Positions 26,932 through 34,367 of a stretch of 64,000 nucleotides of DNA are shown in pieces (within the stretch, counting starts at the first letter, position 1; the number at the start of each line of letters is the position of its first letter). The stretch is from CAZCDS01 sp964497585 (GTDB lineage: Bacteria; Desulfobacterota; Desulfomonilia; Desulfomonilales; Desulfomonilaceae). The stretch covers positions 124,001-188,000 of the forward strand of contig CAZCDS010000003.1 of the NCBI GenBank assembly GCA_964497585.1, in the 5' to 3' direction. Position numbers and translations under genes: made by a program. The notes below the pieces were generated by a model. That model made no database searches, was not told the DNA's origin, and saw nothing but the letters and a program-made list of their open reading frames with translations.

Positions 26932-27393
26932 ATGGTTCCGAAAAGGATTCTGCTCTGTTTGGATTTCTCCGAGAACTCAGAGCCCGCGGCTCGATGCGCG
27001 GTAGATTATGCGCAGGCTTTCGGAGCGGAACTGTGGATCCTTCATGTGATCAACACATCGCAGATCGGCTACCCGTCGATCGAAGAACGGGTCCCGCTGG
27101 ACATCAAGGATTCCGTGGAAAGCATTCAGGAATCGGTTGACAAGGCTTTGGCGCTCAACGCGGATGCATGCTGCCGGATCGTGGACAATGTGCAGACCTT
27201 TTCGTGTATCGGTGTCCCTGCCCACGAGATCGTCCGATTCGCGGACGAAAATCAAGTGGAGCTCATCGTCATGGGAACCCACGGGTGGACTGGATTCAAA
27301 CACCTGATCATGGGGAGTACGGCCGAGAACGTCGTCCGGACGGCCAATTGTCCCGTACTCACCGTGAAATCATCGGCCGGTGTGTCGGAATGA
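26932..27393 (+). CDS. Universal stress protein, UspA family
   Basis: 153 residues. The alpha/beta fold of UspA is seen from KRILLCLDFSENS to the C-terminal PVLTVKS. The ATP-binding pattern G-x2-G-x9-G(S/T) is present as MGTHGWTGFKHLIMGST, so this member should bind ATP. ATG at 26932 follows GGAGAAAGGGGG. Usp proteins accumulate under starvation and oxidative or envelope stress; the exact role here is open. Single gene. Confidence 0.92.
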   Translation: MVPKRILLCLDFSENSEPAARCAVDYAQAFGAELWILHVINTSQIGYPSIEERVPLDIKDSVESIQESVDKALALNADACCRIVDNVQTFSCIGVPAHEIVRFADENQVELIVMGTHGWTGFKHLIMGSTAENVVRTANCPVLTVKSSAGVSE

Positions 27394-27398
27394 TCGTC

Positions 27399-28241
27399 TC
27401 ATGGGGAATGCCGTGAATCTTCCTGGGAAAGCAATTCCTTCGGAAGACCGAAGAGACCTATGGCATTGGCGCTCGTGGTTCGGCCGAGTTCTTCGAGAGA
27501 GATACCCCTGATCTCGGCCACTCTTGCGGCCGTGTAGACCATATGGGCCGGCTCGTTGGTTTTCCCCCGGTAAGGCTCCGGCGCCAGGAAAGGGCAGTCG
27601 GTTTCCAGGAGGATCCGATTTGCGGGAAGCTCCCGAACAATCGAACGGAATTTGTCATTTTTCTTGTACGTGACCGTTCCGGGTATAGAGATATGGAACC
27701 CAAGTTCCAGGGCTCGTTCCGCATCACTGACGTCCCCGGAAAAACAGTGTATGACCCCGCCTGCCGGGAATGGAGCGTTCTTCTCCAGCATCTCGAGCCC
27801 CTCAGCGTAGGCGTTCCTGAGATGGATCACCACGACCTTACCAAGCGATTTAGCTAAAAAGATCTGGTCGGCGAAAACTGCTTTCTGAACGGATCGGGGT
27901 GACAGGTCTCGGAAGAAATCCAATCCTATCTCTCCGTAGGCTACGACCTTTGGGTGTGTAGCCAGGGCCTCCATGCGCTGAAGGCCTCTGGAACCGACCT
28001 CTTTTGCATTGTGAGGGTGAAATCCCACGGACGCAAAGACCGGATCGAAGCGATCGGCAATTTCCAGTGCCCGTTCAACGTCCTCCAGGTTGATACCGAC
28101 CGTTATGATGGCAACCACTCCCGCTGCCAACGCGCGTCGAACCACTGACTCGGGGTCGTACACAAGGGGCTCCAGCTCCAGGTGCGCGTGGGAATCGATG
28201 AACAGAGGCCTGGCTGATGCATTCTTCGTCCGACGGGTCAT
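27399..28241 (-). CDS. tatD: TatD-family metal-dependent DNase
   Basis: 280-residue TIM-barrel hydrolase with 3'-5' exonuclease or AP-endonuclease-like activity in the family. Metal ligands are visible: HxH at residues 18 and 20 (DSHAHLE), AYGEIGLDFF with the Glu, VIHLRN, IHCFSG, and the C-terminal LLETDCPFLAP with the Asp. Family signatures SVGFHPHNAKE and GKTNEPAHM are also present. Convergent with the stress-protein gene, with stops five bases apart. Confidence 0.92.
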   Translation of the reverse strand: MTRRTKNASARPLFIDSHAHLELEPLVYDPESVVRRALAAGVVAIITVGINLEDVERALEIADRFDPVFASVGFHPHNAKEVGSRGLQRMEALATHPKVVAYGEIGLDFFRDLSPRSVQKAVFADQIFLAKSLGKVVVIHLRNAYAEGLEMLEKNAPFPAGGVIHCFSGDVSDAERALELGFHISIPGTVTYKKNDKFRSIVRELPANRILLETDCPFLAPEPYRGKTNEPAHMVYTAARVAEIRGISLEELGRTTSANAIGLFGLPKELLSQEDSRHSP

Positions 28242-28315
28242 CAGTACTCCTTGTCGAGGCTGTTGGAACCGGCTGCCCGGTGGAGCCGGGGGAAAGACGT
28301 TCGAAAGCTATTCGG

Positions 28316-29224
28316 TTATCGTGTCGAGTCCCCGATGTCCAGGTAATAGTCTCGTAGCCATTTTTTTCTCAGCGCGTCAAGCTTTCCGTCCCGCTGGATC
28401 GCGCGGACAAAGTTATTGAGCCAGTTCAACCAGTGGCTGTCCCCGGGGCGTATAGCCCAGGCCACGGGCTCGTACGTGAGGGGCTCGAACCGGCTGATGA
28501 GAATGTCGGGACGCTTTGCGCAGGCCAGCCGCACAGCGAATTCCTCGTCCACATACGCGTGAGCGCGTTCCTCGATTACCTCTTTGAGAGCTGCCGCTCG
28601 ATTGGGAAACTCCCGGTGACCGGCTCTCGGGAGCAGGTCGTTAAGCTTCAGCCCACCCAGCGTCCCGGGTGCCGATACGACGAAGACTCCCGGCTTGTCG
28701 AGGTCGCTGAATCTCTTAAAACGGGAAGCGTTCTCGCGATGGACGAGGAACATCCTCCCGGTCTCGAACACAGGAATGGTGAAATCCACCTCGAGATTGC
28801 GCTTGGGAGTCACGGTCATTCCGGACATGATCAGATCGGTTTTCTCCTCCAGAAGAGCGGGAACCAGTTCAGTCCAGCTCAATCGGACTATTCTCAGACC
28901 GACACCAAGCGATCGCGCCACCATTCGAGCGGCATCTACGTCCAGGCCGATCAGGCTCCCTTCGGGTCCCGGCATCTGGAACGGAACATAGCCGACCTGC
29001 ATGCCAACCCTTAATTCACCTCTTTCTTGAATACTCTTGAGGATATTCGCCGACCCGGGGACCTGGATGAGATGTGCTCCAGCCTTCTCCCGCACCGCGC
29101 CGGCCCCGGTCTTGACCGGCGATTGGCTACGTTCCGAGAACCATTCGCACGCACCGGGACCCAGCGCCAGGCAGAGGCATATGGCAGAAAAAGATGCAAG
29201 CTTGAGCCATTTGGCACGCATCAC
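28316..29224 (-). CDS. Extracellular amino-acid-type solute-binding lipoprotein
   Basis: 302 residues. Export signal MMRAKWLKLASFSAICLCLA ends at a plausible lipobox with Cys26 (GPGAC), then a linker and an SBP_bac_3 domain: ERGELRVGMQVGYVPFQ, GLDVDAARMVARSLG, DLIMSGMTVTPKR, FTIPVFETGR and KWLRDYY. This family binds polar amino acids or acts as a sensor ligand domain. No ABC permease or ATPase is adjacent in the window, so it is an orphan binding protein. The lipobox has Pro at -3, which is not ideal; it may instead be a cleaved periplasmic protein. Confidence 0.85.
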   Translation of the reverse strand: MMRAKWLKLASFSAICLCLALGPGACEWFSERSQSPVKTGAGAVREKAGAHLIQVPGSANILKSIQERGELRVGMQVGYVPFQMPGPEGSLIGLDVDAARMVARSLGVGLRIVRLSWTELVPALLEEKTDLIMSGMTVTPKRNLEVDFTIPVFETGRMFLVHRENASRFKRFSDLDKPGVFVVSAPGTLGGLKLNDLLPRAGHREFPNRAAALKEVIEERAHAYVDEEFAVRLACAKRPDILISRFEPLTYEPVAWAIRPGDSHWLNWLNNFVRAIQRDGKLDALRKKWLRDYYLDIGDSTR

Positions 29225-29365
29225 CGGTCTCTCATGGACGCGATCTTGGCATCGATAGTCGCCTGCGCGTCAGGAGAGATTCCCTGCCGCGCGGTGACAA
29301 GGATGCCCTACTATGGCTTACTCCTTCGTCTCGGACAAGCATGATTCGGATGGGAAGGGAGGTTT

Positions 29366-29722
29366 CTACTGAATGTAGTTGCTGGGTTCCGAGGAAGTGC
29401 TCCGGGAGCGCAGCGACCTGATTGCCTCGGGCTCCACCACGCTCATCCTGGTCTGATCATCTATCTTAGCTTCGATAAAGGCGACCAGTTTCTCAAAATC
29501 ATTCTTGGTAATAACGGGCGATTCCTCCTTCTTGGTCAGGCCCGTGTAATCCAACGCCACGAAATTCCCCGTCTGAGGATCAACTTCTCCGGAGAGCTGA
29601 ATCACTTCCACGCGATCCGCGGCGGCATGGCGGCCAACGATGGCAAGGCCGCGGGAACGAGAAAAATAAAGCATGACGACCTTGTATACCTCAGGTGACT
29701 CAAAAAGCTCAAAAGGGTTCAT
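29366..29722 (-). CDS. Conserved-looking small protein, unknown
   Basis: 118 residues from MNPFELFES to SNYIQ. Soluble, mixed alpha/beta, with FELFESPEVYKVVMLYFSRSRGLA at the start and KNDFEKLVAFIEAKID in the middle; the C-terminal 20 residues are Ser/Arg-rich. The ATG overlaps a TGA in another frame (ATGA at 29722-29719), the mark of translational coupling to a gene upstream that now looks broken. The longer frame extending to 30130 has no protein character in this frame, so the internal ATG is preferred. No family recognised. Confidence 0.55.
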   Translation of the reverse strand: MNPFELFESPEVYKVVMLYFSRSRGLAIVGRHAAADRVEVIQLSGEVDPQTGNFVALDYTGLTKKEESPVITKNDFEKLVAFIEAKIDDQTRMSVVEPEAIRSLRSRSTSSEPSNYIQ

Positions 29723-30101
29723 TGGGCAATCCGTATCATCCGCTCTCCCGTCCCCTGGTCCCGGAGAACGGTTACGACTTTCGGTCCGCACTGACCTTCG
29801 ATTCCCAGCCGGTCTGATCTTCGAAGGGCCGCACCCTCTGGGGTTCGAAATGTTCCTGTCTCGTACGAGAAGTGACCTGATCCCCGATAATGTAGTGTAC
29901 CAGGGCAGACAACTCGCTGTCAAGGAACCCCCCGACCTGACACACAACTGTTGCACGCTCCTGGCGAAAAAGAGCTCCATACGGTAATATCGCCACCAGG
30001 CGAACAGGTCTGACCACTTGGGCTGAAATCCCAATGCGTTGTCCCTTGGGAAAATCGGTGCGAGAAGGCGGTAAGGGTCTCGTGTTAAGGATAATTGCAC
30101 T
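29719..30101 (-). pseudogene. Frameshifted remnant upstream of the 118-aa gene
   Basis: Protein-like sequence switches frame. One minus frame reads QRIGISAQVVRPVRLVAILP and on to VGGFLDSELSALVHYIIGDQV from 30101 to about 29890. Another reads TGTFRTPEGAALRRSDRLG and then PKVVTVLRDQG, ending at TGA 29719. The switch is near a GGGG run at about 29885. There is no ATG start, and the first frame is preceded by a stop at 30102. Either a decayed gene or a sequencing indel; no family recognised. Confidence 0.35.
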
Positions 30102-30281
30102 TTATCTGGGGTGTGCTTCCCTCCTGGCACTCTACGGTGTGCAGGTCCGACCGGTTCTGGAGGGCCTCGGGAATCTCGAGGTCCTGAGAGATCTCGTGAT
30201 CGAAGTCTGCGTGGCGTTGCCTTTCAGGCTGTACGCGCTCAGCCGGCACCGAAGACGATTGACGATGGAGAGATCTGTTGA

Positions 30282-30740
30282 GTGTCAATCCCTCCTCTCA
30301 TTCAATTCAGAGGGCTTGTACTCCCGTACATCGGCGACGAGATCGAGGCGGCCTTCGGCGCACCGGCATACATCAAGAATCATCCCGAAATGGCGGTCAG
30401 AGCGGCACTTGAAATGAGGAGACAACTGGAACGGCTCAACGAAGAGTGGCTCGTTCAGGGGATGACGCCATTCAAACACGGCATCGGAATTCATACAGGC
30501 GAGGTGCTTGCCGGAAACATCGGAAGCCCTCAACGGCTCTCCTACACAATGGTCGGCGATGCGGTGAACCTTGCCTCGCGTATCCAGGGAATGACCAAAT
30601 AGTTTGCCTGCGACATTCTCGTCAGTGAAGAGACGCGCAAACGCCTACCCGAAGATTTTGACGCTGCGTACATGGGAAAGGTCAAAGTGAAAGGGAAGAG
30701 GGAAGAAATCCCCCTTTTCAAGATCCGCGTGCAGTATTGA
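30282..30740 (+). pseudogene. Truncated class III adenylate/guanylate cyclase with in-frame TAG
   Basis: The C-terminal two thirds of a class III nucleotidyl cyclase domain can be read: GLVLPYIGDEIEAAFGAP (second metal Asp), HGIGIHTGEVLAGNIGS, MVGDAVNLASRIQ (transition-state Asn and Arg region), then TAG at 30600-30602, then in the same frame FACDILVSEETRKRLPED and a KVKVKGKREEIPLF end to TGA 30740. The N-terminal FxDI metal site is missing and a stop precedes the fragment. It is a dead remnant of a signalling protein. A single base change (GAG to TAG) could explain the internal stop. Confidence 0.75.
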
Positions 30741-30824
30741 AGCCAACTCTCAGAGGAGTTTTCCGGGAAGTTCCTTCCTACTGAAAGGTCTCGGCGGGAT
30801 TGCATCCTCGAAATCCGCAGAAGT

Positions 30825-31088
30825 TCAGTCTTCTCTCCATCTCCAATCGCTCGGGGTCGTCACGTCGACCTTGATGATCTCTTCCCAGGTGACCCCATGG
30901 TCCCGAAAAACCGTTTCCAACGTTTCCGCCCCCGGCGCGTCCCACCAACAGAATCGTTTGCCGAGATCGTGATTGAACCAGGTCTTGACCCATATAGCCC
31001 TTCTTTCATTGGCCAGGTCAATCCACCTGGACTCGACCTTGTCCCTGGTGACTGTGGGCTCATGATGAATAGAAAGATAATGCGCCAT
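30825..31088 (-). CDS. DUF4242-like small protein, copy 1
   Basis: 87 residues; MAHYLSIHHEPTVTRDKVES at the start and GKRFCWWDAP in the middle resemble the ferredoxin-like DUF4242 family, some members of which bind nickel in the crystal structure. Key shared features with copy 2 are the HHE motif near residue 8, RFCxWDA, and a W-x-EI-x-V end. The ATG at 31088 has GGAGG five bases upstream. Function unknown. Paralogue of the gene at 31210 on the same strand. Confidence 0.7.
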   Translation of the reverse strand: MAHYLSIHHEPTVTRDKVESRWIDLANERRAIWVKTWFNHDLGKRFCWWDAPGAETLETVFRDHGVTWEEIIKVDVTTPSDWRWRED

Positions 31089-31209
31089 GGTTGCCTCCAT
31101 GGGTCCTGGAGTTCATAAGCGGTCCGGATCGGTGTTCAAGGAACTGCCCTATTCGCGCTTTGCGCTATGAAAGGGAGTTTGACCCCGGGTCGCCGGACGT
31201 CCTCCTCAC

Positions 31210-31503
31210 CTACACACGCTGGGCGAGTTCCCTGCCGGATTCCAGTTCCCAGAGACGCCATGCAGAGGGGACGGTCGTCTCAACCTCAAGAATCTCGGTC
31301 CATTTGATGCCTAGCTTGCCGAGAATTTCCTCGACGACTTCCTTGTTGGCTGCGTCCCATTCACAGAATCGTCTGCCCTGGGCCAGATTGTACAAGGTTA
31401 CCTTCCACTCTGCTCTCAGGTCCTGAGCGATTTCGGTCCATCTCGACTCAAGAGTCACCTTGTCCACACTGGTCTCGTGATGTAATGTCAGATACTTTGG
31501 CAT
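31210..31503 (-). CDS. DUF4242-like small protein, copy 2
   Basis: 97 residues, starting MPKYLTLHHETSVDKVTLES, with GRRFCEWDAANKEVVEEIL and a KWTEILEVETTVPSAW end. It aligns with copy 1 along its whole length. AGGAGG lies six bases before the ATG. It is upstream of copy 1 by about 120 bases and probably on the same mRNA. Tandem duplication followed by divergence is the simplest history. Confidence 0.7.
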   Translation of the reverse strand: MPKYLTLHHETSVDKVTLESRWTEIAQDLRAEWKVTLYNLAQGRRFCEWDAANKEVVEEILGKLGIKWTEILEVETTVPSAWRLWELESGRELAQRV

Positions 31504-32306
31504 AGCATCCTCCTTTCGCTCTGTTCGCCTGGGACGGGTGAACGGAGTGACCCCGGTTTAGCCCTGGTCACTGTATCCGTTCCGCGACGAGAGACTGGCT
31601 CCCGGAAGTGCGTTTGCCAGGTCAGCATGATCGCCGGCTCCACCCGGTCGGCCGGGGTCGCCGCCTCGCGGAGCCGACGACAGACAACCGCTCTCCTCTT
31701 CTGCCGGAACTACCCTTCATCCTCACAAACCGCTGTAGAGTCCGCTTCTTGTTTGGTCTCTTGTGCTGCTTCGGAAACCACGTGAAAAAGGGTCAAGAAT
31801 CACAGGAGAAGGTGCGAGCACTCGCTTCCGGGCGAACAGGGAACTTTCACCAGGTAGCCCTAATCTAAGAATACCAAGGCGGAGACCAGTGTGCAAGGTT
31901 TTTGACTAATTTCGTCAAGATTCGCGGACAAGCGGAGGACCTTACTCGATTTCGCGCAGGAGTCTTTTGTCCATGGCTATTGGATCGACGCGCTCTCTCT
32001 CGCACTTTTTTTTCGGAAATGGGGAGAAAATCCCGTGAAACCCTTGAGCAGATCTCCTCATTTTTGATAGTATCCGTACGAAATCAGGGGAATGACCTGA
32101 CGTCCCCTGAGAATCTCAACATCCATCCCGGGCACAATCAGCTTTCTCTCGTCAGGCGTAGGCGTTCCGCGATCGAGGTGGCTCTTGGGTAATGGAGCTC
32201 GTCGGAACGGTGCCGGTTGGGGAAAAGGCTTTCATGAGCGTGCCTCATAGAGGATATTAGAGGGAACACAACGAATCGATTCTTTCACGAGTCCGGAGGA
32301 CCCCCT
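31504..32306. other. Gene-free region between divergent genes
   Basis: 803 bases between the DUF4242-like pair and sfrB. Frames here (for example 96 codons from 31902) lack ribosome-binding sites and protein-like composition. It must contain the sfrBA promoter, but I see no clear boxes. Confidence 0.45.
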
Positions 32307-34271
32307 ATGAAGCAGATGATTTTTGGGCGATGGGGCGACGAACAGATAGATCGCCGCATGAAAACCGAAGCCACCGCGGAACCAGAGCACGGAGCTTTTC
32401 TGCAGGCCGAAAAATTGCCGGAAAATCTTGCGGCTGTAATGTGCGGCAAGGGCGTTCTTGTCTTTGGAGAGGACTTCAACTACGCGGCAATGGTCCGTGA
32501 ATATGTCAGCCAAATTCAAGCCAAGTACTGCTGCGGAAAATGTCTGACCGGCCTCAAAGGCACGAAGATGCTTTTAGTGACGCTGGACAAGATTGCCGCG
32601 GGGGAAGGGGAAGAGGCCGATCTGGCTCTTCTTGAGCGAGTCGCCGATGTGTTGGACACGTCCGCGAAATGCTCGGTATGCCAGAGTTCCGGTGAGTTGC
32701 TCAAGGATGGTCTGAAGTACTTCAAGGATGATTTCCTCCGTGCGGTGGAGTCAGGGATTCCCGAGAGCCCGTTCCGGTACGTCGCGAAGCTTTCCGCTCC
32801 TTGCATGGCCGCCTGCCCGTGTCACATCAACATCCCCGGGTACGTGGAGATGCTCCAGGAAGTCCGGTACGCGGAATCTTTGCAAATCATCAGAGAAAAC
32901 ATGCCGATTCCGGGGGTCACGGGGAGAGTCTGTCCCGCTCCCTGTGAGACGGCCTGTACGTTGGCCAACAGAGGCGTTGCCCCGATTCCCATTAGAGTTC
33001 TCAAGCGGGTGGCCGCGGACTACGAGATGGACCACAAATTGCAGCCTCCGTTGGACAAAGTCGAACTCACCGGGGATCCGGTTGCGGTGATCGGTGCAGG
33101 TCCGGCCGGCCTGGCTACCGCCTTCTACCTGAATCGCCTCGGACACAGAGTGACGATCTTCGAAGCGCTGACCGTTACGGGAGGAATGGTCGGGGTGGGG
33201 ATCCCGCCCTATCGGCAACCGAGAGGTGTGCTGTCTCGGGAGATCGACATCATTCTGGGTCTTGGTGTCGAACTCGAAGAGGGAGTGCGGCTCGGGCAAG
33301 ATCTAACCATCGAGGATCTTTTCGCACGGGGCTTTAAAGCGGTCTTCCTCGCGGTAGGCGCGCACAGCTCGATACCGATCGGAATCAAGGGTGAAGACGA
33401 AGGCTTCAAGGGCGTATTCAAGGGCGGCATCGACTTCCTGAGGGACATCAATCTGGGGAAAGACGTTACCGTCGGAGACAAAGTGATTATCGTGGGCGGC
33501 GGGAATACCGCCATTGATTGCGCGAGAACCTGTCTGCGGATGGGCGCCGCGGAAGTGAACATCGTCTATCGGAGGAGCGAGAAAGAGATGCCCGCGGATC
33601 ATCACGAAGTGGAGGACTCGATCGAGGAGGGGATCAATTTCCATTTCCTCACCCAGCCCATTGAGGTCATCGCCCAGGAAGGAAGGATCACCGCGGTCAA
33701 GTGTATTCGCATGGAGCTGGGAGAGCCCGACCGGTCAGGACGGAGGCGTCCCGTCCCGGTGGAAGGATCGGAATTCGATATGGAAGCCGATACCCTCATT
33801 CCCGCGATCGGTCAAAAGGCGAGCCTTGATTTCGTATCTCCGGAAGAAGGAATAGAGATAACGCGGCGCGGAGCCATCAGTGTGGACGAAGTAACCATGA
33901 TGACGTCGCGGCCCGGCGTTTTTGCCGCGGGCGACGCAGTCACCGGTCCATTGACAGTCGTGCACGGATGCGCGGGAGGGAAGCGGGCTGCTCAAGCCAT
34001 GCACGAATATCTCACCGGTTCCAAGCCGGCAATGGATGAGCTGAATATGGAAGCAATCCTCCACGAGATAGAGAGGGATCGCAAGATTTTTGTTACTCCG
34101 AGGCCGGAGTCACGCGAGAAATCCGATACCCCCCTGCGCAAGCTCGACATGCGCGAACGAGTATCCACCTTCGAGGAAGTGGATGCTGGGTTTACCCAGT
34201 ACACCTCGTTCGTCGAGTCAAGTCGGTGCCTACGATGCTATCACGTGGTGATGGCGGCTCTCCGGGACTGA
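32307..34271 (+). CDS. sfrB: SfrB-like NAD(P)H oxidoreductase: NuoF iron-sulfur domain fused to GltD
   Basis: 654 residues. N-terminal part carries the NuoF-type 4Fe-4S segment (YCCGKCLTGLKGTK and CSVCQSSG, residues ~70-130). A GltD-type module follows with cysteines CMAACPCHINIPGYV and CPAPCETAC, the FAD-binding GAGPAGLATAFYLNRLG near residue 260, and the NAD(P)-binding GGGNTAIDCARTCLRMGA near 400; the GDAVTGPLTVVHG end binds FAD. Geobacter SfrB, the beta subunit of a soluble NADPH-dependent oxidoreductase, has this architecture. GGAGG lies eight bases before the ATG. sfrA starts 96 bases downstream, so they form one operon. The coenzyme (NADPH or NADH) is not decided by sequence. Confidence 0.8.
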   Translation: MKQMIFGRWGDEQIDRRMKTEATAEPEHGAFLQAEKLPENLAAVMCGKGVLVFGEDFNYAAMVREYVSQIQAKYCCGKCLTGLKGTKMLLVTLDKIAAGEGEEADLALLERVADVLDTSAKCSVCQSSGELLKDGLKYFKDDFLRAVESGIPESPFRYVAKLSAPCMAACPCHINIPGYVEMLQEVRYAESLQIIRENMPIPGVTGRVCPAPCETACTLANRGVAPIPIRVLKRVAADYEMDHKLQPPLDKVELTGDPVAVIGAGPAGLATAFYLNRLGHRVTIFEALTVTGGMVGVGIPPYRQPRGVLSREIDIILGLGVELEEGVRLGQDLTIEDLFARGFKAVFLAVGAHSSIPIGIKGEDEGFKGVFKGGIDFLRDINLGKDVTVGDKVIIVGGGNTAIDCARTCLRMGAAEVNIVYRRSEKEMPADHHEVEDSIEEGINFHFLTQPIEVIAQEGRITAVKCIRMELGEPDRSGRRRPVPVEGSEFDMEADTLIPAIGQKASLDFVSPEEGIEITRRGAISVDEVTMMTSRPGVFAAGDAVTGPLTVVHGCAGGKRAAQAMHEYLTGSKPAMDELNMEAILHEIERDRKIFVTPRPESREKSDTPLRKLDMRERVSTFEEVDAGFTQYTSFVESSRCLRCYHVVMAALRD

Positions 34272-34367
34272 CAGAAATGGGGGACGTGAATTTCGCGAAG
34301 GTCGGCCTGTGAATAACGATATCTCTCTTTGGAGCAGATCGCTCATCAAACCAGCGGAGTGTAAGAC

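Noticed and set aside
29366..30130. Single 254-residue gene
   Set aside because: The N-terminal 136 codons do not read like one protein in this frame, while neighbouring frames do; the internal ATG at 29722 is the better start.
30600..30602. TAG read as pyrrolysine in the cyclase
   Set aside because: The gene also lacks its N-terminal half, and cyclases are not known to use pyrrolysine; decay is simpler.
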